NCBI GenBank assembly: GCA_002358975.1
Contig: DEPX01000097.1
Span: forward strand, 18,289 to 25,385
Length of the DNA stretch: 7,097 bases
Reading direction: 5' to 3'
Origin: Micrococcaceae bacterium UBA3381
GTDB lineage: Bacteria > Actinomycetota > Actinomycetes > Actinomycetales > Micrococcaceae
Translations under genes and position numbers: made by a program
Shown here: positions 1 through 6,677 of the stretch, in pieces
Position numbering within the stretch: position 1 is the first letter of the stretch
Layout of the letters: every line of letters begins with the position of its first letter
The notes under the pieces: model-generated
What the model was told of the DNA's origin: nothing
Databases searched by the model: none
What the model saw: the letters and a program-made list of their open reading frames with translations, nothing else

Positions 1-1976
1 CCAACGTTTGCATAGTGGATATCCTGAGCGAGGCGCCATGCCCGAGCTAAAAACTTCAGGGACGCGGCCGGTGATACATCAGCCCAGTCAATATCGTCTT
101 CCGGTGGTGAAGCAAAAACCATAGTTAGCCGGATAGCATCAACACCAAAGGCATCGAGTTGTTCGCCTAAGGCCACCCCATTGCCCAGTGATTTCGACAT
201 TGCTTTGCCGCCGTTAAGCACTTGGCCCTGGTTGAGTAGGCGACTAAAAGGTTCGGTAAAGTTCACCAGACCCATGTCATAGAGCGCTTTGGTGAAAAAG
301 CGAGAGTACAGCAGATGCAAAATAGCGTGTTCTACACCGCCAACATACTGATCAACCGGTCCCCATCGGTCCAGTTTGTTCCGGTCCCAGATTTGTTGGT
401 CGTCATGCGAGGACACAAAACGCATGTAGTACCACGAGGAGTCCACGAAGGTATCCATGGTGTCGGTATCGCGTTGTGCAGGTCCACTACATGTTGGACA
501 GGTAACATTTACCCAGTCTTCTGCAGCTTCCAGTGGAGATTTCCCCTTTGGTGCTAGCTGCTGTCCATGTAGATCTTTTGGCAGCTCGACGGGTAGTTGG
601 TCCTCGGGTACTGGTACCAAGCCACAGGTTTGGCAGTGGATGATAGGGATTGGTGCACCCCAAAAGCGTTGACGTGACAACAGCCAATCACGCAAACGGT
701 AATTGACCGAGGTGTAGCCCGTTCCTTTTGTTTCTAATATTTCGGTGGCCTTGGCGATAGCATCGTCGCCTGTTAGCCCATTGAGTTCACCAGAGTTGAT
801 GTTTGTGCCAGTAGCAGTTGTGGCAACGCCAGATTCTTCTGGGTTAGTTTCTCCAGTGTCGACTACTGTACGTATTGGTAATTCCATCGCGGTAGCAAAA
901 GCCATATCACGCTGATCATGAGCGGGTACGGCCATGATCGCTCCGGTACCGTAATCAGACAACACGTAGTCTGAGGCCCAGACCGGCACACGCTCACCAG
1001 ATAACGGGTTAATGCCATACCGACCTAAGAAGACTCCGGTCTTTGGTCGCTCAGCGGACTGACGATCAATATCAGATACATGCTTGAGCTCCTCACGGTA
1101 GGACGCAAGCGCTGTGGCATGTTCTTCGGTGACTAGTTCTTCTGCAAGATCTGCATCGGCGGCAACTACCATGAATGTGGCACCGTACAGGGTGTCTGGT
1201 CGGGTGGTGTAAACTTCAATTTCTGGACCGTTTTCAATGGCAAATGTGACGGTTGCACCGGTGGATTTGCCAATCCAGTTGCGCTGCATGTTCAGGACAC
1301 GCTCGGGCCAATGATCTTCAAGCGCGTCCATATCTTGCAACAGACGCTCAGCATAGTCAGTGATCTTGAAATACCACTGTTCCAGCGCCTTTTTCGTGAC
1401 TTCGGTGCCGCATCGCTCACAAGCGCCGTCGACGACTTGCTCATTTGCTAATACGGTTTGGTCTTTTGGGCACCAATTGACCAAGGAATTCTTGCGGTAA
1501 GTTAGGCCACGTTCATAGAATTTCAAAAATAACCATTGGGTCCAGCGGTAATACTGTGGATCCGAGGTATGCAAAATCGTGTTCCAGTCTACGGAGATGC
1601 CGTAGCGCTCAAAAGATGCCCGTTGAGTGTCAATATTGGCATAGGTCCATTCGGCTGGGTGTGCATCACGGGCAATGGCGGCGTTTTCAGCAGGTAAGCC
1701 AAAGGAGTCCCAACCAATCGGGTGAAGGACATCGTAGCCACGAAGCATCCAATACCGGGCTACAACATCACCCATAGCAAACGCTTCTGCATGGCCCATA
1801 TGGAGGTCACCAGACGGGTATGGGAACATATCGAGCACATATTTACGCGGTCGTTTGCCGTCGTCTGCGGCTTGAAATACTTTGTTGTTTTCCCAATAGC
1901 CAGCCCAGCGCTGCTCAATGTCAGAAAACGAAAACTCTTCGCGTCCGGTTTCGGCCTGATTCGATGTGTTCGTCAC
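1..1976 (-). CDS. leuS: Leucyl-tRNA synthetase (LeuRS), 3' end cut by window edge
   Basis: This cytoplasmic class I aminoacyl-tRNA synthetase charges tRNA-Leu with leucine using ATP. The visible part is 658 codons, reading MTNTSNQAET at the start. The HIGH motif is HMGH at residues 59-62, within YPSGDLHMGH. The CP1 editing domain shows TTRPDT at 257-262 and AHDQRD at 352-357, the usual sites for hydrolysing mischarged tRNA. Cys pairs at 169/186/189, 448/451 and 493/496 look like zinc-knuckle remnants. The signature loop is AMSKS at 592-596, with Ala in place of the first Lys of KMSKS. The approximately 50-residue leucine-specific insertion found before this loop in E. coli is absent. Compared with the 860-residue bacterial norm, the rest of the anticodon-binding and C-terminal domains lies beyond base 1. 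The GTG start is chosen because AGGAAA sits just upstream and the family N-terminus fits. No stop or frameshift was seen. Confidence 0.97.
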   Translation of the reverse strand, partial: MTNTSNQAETGREEFSFSDIEQRWAGYWENNKVFQAADDGKRPRKYVLDMFPYPSGDLHMGHAEAFAMGDVVARYWMLRGYDVLHPIGWDSFGLPAENAAIARDAHPAEWTYANIDTQRASFERYGISVDWNTILHTSDPQYYRWTQWLFLKFYERGLTYRKNSLVNWCPKDQTVLANEQVVDGACERCGTEVTKKALEQWYFKITDYAERLLQDMDALEDHWPERVLNMQRNWIGKSTGATVTFAIENGPEIEVYTTRPDTLYGATFMVVAADADLAEELVTEEHATALASYREELKHVSDIDRQSAERPKTGVFLGRYGINPLSGERVPVWASDYVLSDYGTGAIMAVPAHDQRDMAFATAMELPIRTVVDTGETNPEESGVATTATGTNINSGELNGLTGDDAIAKATEILETKGTGYTSVNYRLRDWLLSRQRFWGAPIPIIHCQTCGLVPVPEDQLPVELPKDLHGQQLAPKGKSPLEAAEDWVNVTCPTCSGPAQRDTDTMDTFVDSSWYYMRFVSSHDDQQIWDRNKLDRWGPVDQYVGGVEHAILHLLYSRFFTKALYDMGLVNFTEPFSRLLNQGQVLNGGKAMSKSLGNGVALGEQLDAFGVDAIRLTMVFASPPEDDIDWADVSPAASLKFLARAWRLAQDIHYANV

Positions 1977-1977
1977 G

Positions 1978-1984
1978 GTTTCCT
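1978..1984 (-). promoter_or_regulatory. Ribosome binding site of leuS
   Basis: On the minus strand the sequence reads ACAGGAAACC directly before the GTG at 1976-1974. The AGGA core ends four bases before the start codon, which is close but acceptable spacing. This site decides in favour of the GTG. The only in-frame upstream alternative is a TTG at about 2009, which has no comparable purine-rich stretch. Confidence 0.6.
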
Positions 1985-2003
1985 GTCTACAACTTCTATA
2001 AAC

Positions 2004-2014
2004 GGTCAAATCTA
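2004..2014 (-). promoter_or_regulatory. Weak promoter candidate for leuS
   Basis: In the 54-base gap between glpK and leuS the minus strand carries TAGATT (2014-2009), which fits the actinobacterial -10 form TANNNT. It would place a start near 2002 and leave a leader of about 25 bases including the leuS ribosome binding site. Next to it TTGACC (2009-2004) looks like a -35 hexamer, but its only partner, TAGACA at 1989-1984, is just 14 bases away and would remove the ribosome binding site. No terminator was seen after glpK, so read-through from glpK is equally possible. Confidence 0.22.
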
Positions 2015-2030
2015 GTCTCAGTGTAATATT

Positions 2031-3563
2031 CTAGCTGGTCTCATCAACCGGCCAACCAATTGCATGGTCGATGGCCGCATGCCAGCCGGCAATTAAACGT
2101 TGGCGTTGCTGTGGTTCAATACGCGGGTACCAGACCCCGCCAGCCTGCCAAAGTTCACGTAATTGGGCGATATCATCCCATGCACCGACACCTAGTCCGG
2201 CCGCATATGCGGCCCCGCGCGCCGTCGTTTCTATGTCGGCGCTACGTTGGACCACAACATCTAAGATATCCGACTGAAATTGCATCAGTTTGTTATTTAC
2301 TGTCATGCCTCCATCTACCCGCAGCCGCTGTAATTTTTCACCGGTATCACGTTCGACGGCGGTAATGACATCCAAGGTCTGATAGGCCGTTGCATCAAGA
2401 CTGGCACGGGCAATATGCCCGGCGGTGGCGTAATTGGTCAAACCGATGATAGTGCCTGAAGCATCCGGTCTCCACCAGGGCGCAAACAACCCAGAAAATG
2501 CTGGGACGAAATATACTCCGCCATGATCGGTCACACTATTGGCCAAGGCCTCCACGTCTTCGGAGGTTTTAATGATACCTAATTGGTCTCGTAACCATTG
2601 AACCACTGAACCGGCCTGGGCGATGGAGCCTTCAAGTGCATAGACCGGAGATCGTCCAGATAGTTGATAGGCCACGGTTGTTAGCAGGCCGCTCGTAGAA
2701 AATACTGGCTGTTCACCGGTGTTATACAGCAGAAAACACCCGGTTCCGTAGGTATTTTTGGCTTCTCCAGCGTCAAAAATTGTTTGTCCAAAGCTTGCTG
2801 CTTGCTGATCACCAAGCACACCGGTAATTGGTAACCCGCCGATGGCAAGCCCTGCAATTACGGTGCCGTAATGGTGTACAGATGGGTATATCTGAGGCAG
2901 GGCAGATTCAAGTACGCTGGTCTCAATGCCAAATATCTCACCTAAGGCATAATCCCATTGGCCAGTGTTGATGTTCATCAATGAGGTGCGCGAGGCGTTT
3001 GTAATATCGGTGGCATGCACGGCTCCACCGGTGAGGTTCCACAGGATCCAGGAGTCGATGGTGCCAAGACGCAACCGGCCTTGGGCAGCCAGCCGAGCAA
3101 CGTCATCATTGTTTTCCAACAACCAGGCAATCTTTGGTGCCGAAAAATACGCCGATAGGTTCAGTCCCGTGGTCGCTTGAACCGTTGCGTTGTAGCCATT
3201 GGTTAGTAGATGCTCAATGACGCTATGGGTGCGCGCGTCTTGCCATACGATAGCCCGATGCACTGGCAGGGAGGTGTTGGCGTCCCAGGCCACAATAGTT
3301 TCACGCTGGTTCGTGATGCCGATGGTGGCAATATCGTTGGCTGTCAACTGGGCACGGGCCAACGCTAAGGCAGCCAGCTCGCGAATATTGGCCCAGATTT
3401 CGGTTGCGTCATGTTCAACCCAGCCCGGTTGCGGAAAATATTGTTGATGTTCTCGTCCAACGACCGTGACAGTATTGCCTTGAGTATCTAGTAGGGCCAC
3501 ACGCGTTGACGTTGTGCCCAAATCCAGTGACATAATAATAGGGGCAGTGGAGTTGGCAACCAT
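2031..3563 (-). CDS. glpK: Glycerol kinase
   Basis: This cytoplasmic FGGY-family kinase converts glycerol and ATP to sn-glycerol 3-phosphate, the entry step of glycerol catabolism and a source of lipid backbone. The protein is 510 residues, the normal family length. The phosphate-binding loop is DLGTTSTR (14-21). Glycerol contacts match E. coli GlpK: R87 and E88 in TNQRET, W107, Y139, the catalytic base D252 in GDQQAASFGQ, and F277. FGGY signature 1 covers 139-151 and signature 2 covers 370-390. The segments NTYGTGCF (270-277), LEGSIAQAG (310-318) and VDGGMTVNN (417-424) are also typical. Two changes are odd: Leu15 replaces the usual Gln of DQGTTS, and Arg449 replaces a usual hydrophobic residue in TTALGAAY. 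ATG is used as the start. No strong ribosome binding site precedes it. No glpF or glpD lies in view. The function call is firm; kinetic effects of the two changes are unknown. Confidence 0.96.
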   Translation of the reverse strand: MVANSTAPIIMSLDLGTTSTRVALLDTQGNTVTVVGREHQQYFPQPGWVEHDATEIWANIRELAALALARAQLTANDIATIGITNQRETIVAWDANTSLPVHRAIVWQDARTHSVIEHLLTNGYNATVQATTGLNLSAYFSAPKIAWLLENNDDVARLAAQGRLRLGTIDSWILWNLTGGAVHATDITNASRTSLMNINTGQWDYALGEIFGIETSVLESALPQIYPSVHHYGTVIAGLAIGGLPITGVLGDQQAASFGQTIFDAGEAKNTYGTGCFLLYNTGEQPVFSTSGLLTTVAYQLSGRSPVYALEGSIAQAGSVVQWLRDQLGIIKTSEDVEALANSVTDHGGVYFVPAFSGLFAPWWRPDASGTIIGLTNYATAGHIARASLDATAYQTLDVITAVERDTGEKLQRLRVDGGMTVNNKLMQFQSDILDVVVQRSADIETTARGAAYAAGLGVGAWDDIAQLRELWQAGGVWYPRIEPQQRQRLIAGWHAAIDHAIGWPVDETS

Positions 3564-3575
3564 AGGCGCTACTTA

Positions 3576-3581
3576 ACCATA
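3576..3581 (-). promoter_or_regulatory. Possible -10 box for glpK
   Basis: The minus strand reads TATGGT 12 bases before the glpK ATG, matching TANNNT. It would give a very short leader of about five bases, which agrees with the lack of a clear ribosome binding site. No convincing -35 hexamer is found 16-18 bases upstream. A second AT-rich stretch, ATAAAAT (3629-3623), further upstream could serve instead with a longer leader. Confidence 0.3.
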
Positions 3582-3606
3582 ACCTGTAGCTTCGGTCACT
3601 CGGACG

Positions 3607-3622
3607 CCCGGAGGTGACCGGG
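3607..3622. repeat. Short inverted repeat in the divergent control region
   Basis: CCCGG and CCGGG form a perfect five-base-pair stem around the six-base loop AGGTGA. The left arm and loop together contain GGAGGTGA (3610-3617), close to the ideal anti-16S pairing sequence, but it lies 21-27 bases from the starts of the plus-strand gene, too far for normal use. On the plus strand it is followed by ATTTTAT. It may be an operator for one or both divergent genes, a weak terminator-like fold, or chance. Confidence 0.35.
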
Positions 3623-3628
3623 ATTTTA

Positions 3629-3642
3629 TAGACTAGTGGGCA
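3629..3642 (+). promoter_or_regulatory. Probable -10 box of a leaderless promoter for the hydrolase
   Basis: TAGACT (3629-3634) fits the actinobacterial -10 form TANNNT and is preceded by the AT-rich TTTTA. Seven bases separate it from the A of ATG at 3642, so transcription would begin at or next to the start codon. That would give a leaderless mRNA, common in Actinobacteria, and explain why no ribosome binding site lies within 5-12 bases. No -35 hexamer is evident. Confidence 0.5.
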
Positions 3643-4595
3643 TGATCAGTGGGTTTTCGGAGCGGTTGCGGCCGCAATATTTAGTGCGTGATCGATCCGT
3701 TCTAACGGGCAATGCACAGCGAATTGCGGAGCGATTCGGTATTGACGTCGTCGATCCGGTCAGCGGTAGACCATTTCAAGTCACGGTATTTCGCTACCGT
3801 GCCGGCTCAGGGGCCCGGCAAGTGTTGGCCGTTCATGGCTTCCGCGGCGACCATCATGGTCTGGAACTGTTGGTTGATGGGCTTACAGGGGTGGACGTGT
3901 GGGTACCAGATTTGCCCGGTTTTGGGGCCTCTCCCGCCATGCCAGATGCAGAACATACCGTAGACCATTTGAGCCATGTGGTGAATCAGATCGCCCAGCA
4001 TCTGCAGACACCTACGATACTGGGACATTCTTTCGGCTCGGTCATTGCCGCCTATGCTGTGGCACAACGTTCGGTTCGCTACCGACAGCTCATGCTGCTT
4101 AATCCGATAGTTAAACCTGCGCTTGCAGCTCAGACGCCTGTCGACTGGGCAGCGACGCGAGTAACCGATGGGTTTTACCGATTGTGTGCTGCACTGCCGT
4201 TAGGTTGGGGACGCAAATTACTGGCAAACCGGGTTATTATTTGGGCCACTGGTGCATTTATGACCAAAACTGACGACCCTCGAGTGTTGGCCTACACCCA
4301 TGATCAACACCAGGCGTATTTCTCCGCGTTCGACTCACCTGAAGCTCTGTTCGAAGCCTATAGGGCGTCGATCGAACGCACAGTCAGTGATGTTGCCGAT
4401 GCCTTAACCTTGCCGACTACTCTCATCGGTGGGGCCCAAGATGAGTTGTGTCCACCAGAAGATGTCGATGCGTTGTCTCAAATGCTTGCAACAGCAAATC
4501 GCGACGTCGAATCCTATGTGTTGCAACGTACTGGGCACTTATTGCACTATGAGCGCTCAGCTGCCGCTGCTGCTTTGGTCAGCTGGCGGCTTTAG
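3642..4595 (+). CDS. Alpha/beta hydrolase, substrate unknown
   Basis: This is a 317-residue single-domain alpha/beta hydrolase, probably a cytoplasmic esterase, lipase or related C-X bond hydrolase. There is no signal peptide or membrane segment. Numbered from ATG at 3642, it shows the oxyanion-hole strand with HGFRGD (65-70), PDLPGFGAS (89-97), the nucleophile elbow GHSFGS (128-133) with Ser130, Asp267 in GAQDE, and His299 in TGHLLHY. The catalytic triad is therefore complete. A helical cap, roughly 155-245, separates the two halves of the fold and would set specificity. ATG 3642 is preferred over GTG 3636 because it matches the leaderless promoter; using GTG would add two residues. The gene is divergent from glpK, so release of glycerol from a lipid ester is possible but unproven. 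Its TAG stop overlaps the TAA stop of priA. A meta-cleavage or haloalkane-type hydrolase cannot be excluded. Confidence 0.9.
   Translation: MISGFSERLRPQYLVRDRSVLTGNAQRIAERFGIDVVDPVSGRPFQVTVFRYRAGSGARQVLAVHGFRGDHHGLELLVDGLTGVDVWVPDLPGFGASPAMPDAEHTVDHLSHVVNQIAQHLQTPTILGHSFGSVIAAYAVAQRSVRYRQLMLLNPIVKPALAAQTPVDWAATRVTDGFYRLCAALPLGWGRKLLANRVIIWATGAFMTKTDDPRVLAYTHDQHQAYFSAFDSPEALFEAYRASIERTVSDVADALTLPTTLIGGAQDELCPPEDVDALSQMLATANRDVESYVLQRTGHLLHYERSAAAAALVSWRL
4563..4593 (+). terminator. Imperfect stem-loop at the end of the hydrolase gene
   Basis: GCCGC (4563-4567) pairs with GCGGC (4586-4590), and inside it GCTG (4569-4572) pairs with CAGC (4580-4583) around the loop CTTTGGT. The result is about nine base pairs with a small internal bulge, followed by only three T residues. 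It lies wholly within the last codons of the hydrolase. The short T-run makes it a weak intrinsic terminator at best, and GC-rich coding sequence forms such folds by chance. Confidence 0.25.
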
Positions 4596-6676
4596 AGCAC
4601 ATCAGTTGGATCAATTCTCAGGCGTACAGCAGCCGAGTCACCGCGGGCCGATAATTGTGCACGTGTGGTTTTTAATGTTGCCACCACGTCTGTGGCGACA
4701 TGATCTGGGAAAAATAGTAACGCACGATGTGATTGTTCATCGATGGCGACCGGTCCAATCCACGGTGATTCGGCGGCATGGTAGGGCAACGCTGCATTAC
4801 GGATCATGCGTTGCACTTCGGTTAGTGGGCCCAGAAGTTCAGCAACGCGGACGGCAGGAGGTAAACCTAATTGCTGGCGTTGAGTGAGCTGGCGGTTTGC
4901 CCAAGCAATAGGGTTCATCTGGACCAGGGAGGCCACAGCGTCGTCATACTCTGCGGTGACTACCACAACTCCCCCATCGGTTGCAGGTCTGACCAAGGTG
5001 GCAGCGCGCATCCAGTGGCCTAGCACTGTTTCTGGCACATTGAGGCCTTCACGTTGAAGTTGTGCATCGCCATCAAGCAGCAGCGCCGCAACGTATCCTT
5101 TGGGGGCGATAGGTTCGGCCCCAGGTGTGGCTATGACTAGCGCAGGGCGATCCTCCACATTTACCAACATCTGGTCGGCTGACGACGACAGGACCGGTGT
5201 CATTGGAAAGGCACGGCCAAGTTCATCTGCGGTGCGATGTACTCCTCTTGCACCGGCGCGTAGCTGGTGAGAACCACAGTGCGGGCATCTAAAGTGACGT
5301 TCTTTAATACCGCACCATCGGCAGGTGGCTTCGTGTCGTTGAACTGCTAGCCTGTCACTATAACTGAGTGGACCGGCGCAGTGACGGCATCGGGCAGATT
5401 CTTGGCAGCGGGCACAGAACAACCCGGGGATAAATCCGGCACGTGCAACTTGCACCAGTACCGGTCCGGGATGACCATGTTTGCCGTCAAGGGCTTCACG
5501 TGCCGTTTGATGGGCATAGTGTGGAATGCGGGCAATTTGTGCCAGTGGGTCACGTTCCGCATGAAAGGAATCGGCCGTCGCCACGACGCGTGGCGCAAGC
5601 TTGTTGCGTATAGCTCGGTCCACACCAATTTGATTGAGATGGCCGTTGGCGACGAGTTGTTGAATTTCAATTGACCGCGAGGTGGAAGCCAAAACGAGTC
5701 GAGCATGATGTTGTGTTGCGCGAAGCTGGGCCACGGTGTGGACATGAAAATATGGGGTACGCGGCTCGATCAAATGGTCACTGGTGGGATCCCAAATCAT
5801 GATCGCGTCAAGGTGTTCTAGTGGGGCCCAGATCGCTGAACGGGTACCAATTACGATACGGTACTGACCCGTGAGGATAGCGAGAAACGCACGGTACCGG
5901 GCAGTATTGCCTTGTTCTCCGCTGAGTATGGCAAAGCTACGTTTACCTACTCGGTTTTCTAGTTGCCGTTGCAATCGGGATAGGTGTTTGTGATCCGGCA
6001 CTACGATGAGACTGGTTTGTTGATCTGCTGCCAAGCGTTGTGCTGCATCGGCCAGCACATCCATTGCTTCCCAGCTGCCGTGAGCTGAGGGCAGGGTCAA
6101 AGCGTAGTGTTCGTTATGGTCAGAGGTGAATAACTGTTGTGCACCGTCAATTAGTTCCCACCGGAACTGTGGAGCCTGACTGTCGGATGCAGGTTCTGCA
6201 ACGGGTGGTTCAATGGTGGGCGGTTCGGGGATATTGTGGTCTTGTACCCGCTGGGCGATTTCCTGTTCGACGCTGGCTACCCGTCGGGGTATGGCAGCTC
6301 GCAGCACATCGGAGGTAATGGATGCATAGTGTTCTGCAACGGTTTTAGCAAGCTTCAATACTCGTGGTTCTAGTACCGGCATTGCAGATACCACCTTGCT
6401 GATGGTCGTTAGCCGAGCAGCGGTATCAACAGTATTGGTGCGTTGGATTAACCAGCCGAATAACTGTTGGTGACCGAAACGTACTTTAACCCGTACTCCG
6501 GGCTGTGCAGCCGTATCAAGGCTTTTGGGGATGAGATAGTCGAAGTGACGATCCAGATGTGGCACCGGTGTTTCTAAGAGAATTTTTGCCACCGGTTTGT
6601 CCGGCCATCCATCGGGTGCAGCTGGTAATTTGGCACGCGATGCGGGAAGGTCGAAGAGTGCATCTGTTTCGGGCAC
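4592..6676 (-). CDS. priA: PriA-like primosomal protein N', helicase motifs lost
   Basis: PriA family protein, involved in restarting replication at stalled forks; 694 residues. In order: the N-terminal DNA 3'-end-binding domain (about 28-130, with DRHFDYLIP and RVKVRFGHQ), a Pro/Glu-rich linker (149-170), a degenerate helicase lobe, the zinc-binding module, a second lobe and the C-terminal domain. All eight zinc-binding cysteines are present: 421, 424, 430, 433, 452, 455, 464 and 467. The ATPase motifs are not. Where E. coli has GSGKT there is HGSWEA (199-204), the DEEH box is WDPTSD (295-300), and the QVAGRAGR arginine finger is replaced around 554-563. The protein is therefore predicted not to hydrolyse ATP, as for other actinobacterial PriA proteins. 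The start is GTG, one base after the metK stop, suggesting translational coupling. Its TAA stop overlaps the hydrolase stop. Confidence 0.94.
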   Translation of the reverse strand: MPETDALFDLPASRAKLPAAPDGWPDKPVAKILLETPVPHLDRHFDYLIPKSLDTAAQPGVRVKVRFGHQQLFGWLIQRTNTVDTAARLTTISKVVSAMPVLEPRVLKLAKTVAEHYASITSDVLRAAIPRRVASVEQEIAQRVQDHNIPEPPTIEPPVAEPASDSQAPQFRWELIDGAQQLFTSDHNEHYALTLPSAHGSWEAMDVLADAAQRLAADQQTSLIVVPDHKHLSRLQRQLENRVGKRSFAILSGEQGNTARYRAFLAILTGQYRIVIGTRSAIWAPLEHLDAIMIWDPTSDHLIEPRTPYFHVHTVAQLRATQHHARLVLASTSRSIEIQQLVANGHLNQIGVDRAIRNKLAPRVVATADSFHAERDPLAQIARIPHYAHQTAREALDGKHGHPGPVLVQVARAGFIPGLFCARCQESARCRHCAGPLSYSDRLAVQRHEATCRWCGIKERHFRCPHCGSHQLRAGARGVHRTADELGRAFPMTPVLSSSADQMLVNVEDRPALVIATPGAEPIAPKGYVAALLLDGDAQLQREGLNVPETVLGHWMRAATLVRPATDGGVVVVTAEYDDAVASLVQMNPIAWANRQLTQRQQLGLPPAVRVAELLGPLTEVQRMIRNAALPYHAAESPWIGPVAIDEQSHRALLFFPDHVATDVVATLKTTRAQLSARGDSAAVRLRIDPTDVL

Positions 6677-6677
6677 G

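Noticed and set aside
315..687. Short overlapping open frames on both strands within 315-687
   Set aside because: This stretch codes in one continuous frame for the LeuRS catalytic core on the minus strand, with matching motifs on both sides. The short frames are shadows.
1722..2026. Two plus-strand open frames of 97 and 68 codons across the leuS 5' end
   Set aside because: They are antisense to the HIGH-motif region of LeuRS and lack a ribosome binding site or a recognisable product.
2060..3447. Several plus-strand open frames of 68-101 codons antisense to glpK
   Set aside because: All lie opposite conserved FGGY-kinase sequence and show no family likeness or start signals.
3610..3635. A leader peptide started from the GGAGGTGA sequence
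   Set aside because: No ATG, GTG or TTG occurs 5-12 bases downstream, and the GTG within the motif reaches a stop after five codons, so there is no plausible small gene.
4429..4887. A 152-codon plus-strand open frame starting in the hydrolase and running across the priA 3' end
   Set aside because: It lies antisense to well-conserved PriA sequence and out of frame with the hydrolase, has no ribosome binding site, and its product resembles no family I know.
5347..5745. A 132-codon minus-strand open frame inside priA
   Set aside because: It is in another frame of the strand that codes for the PriA zinc module and second lobe, where the in-frame protein is clearly conserved. It is a by-product of coding composition.
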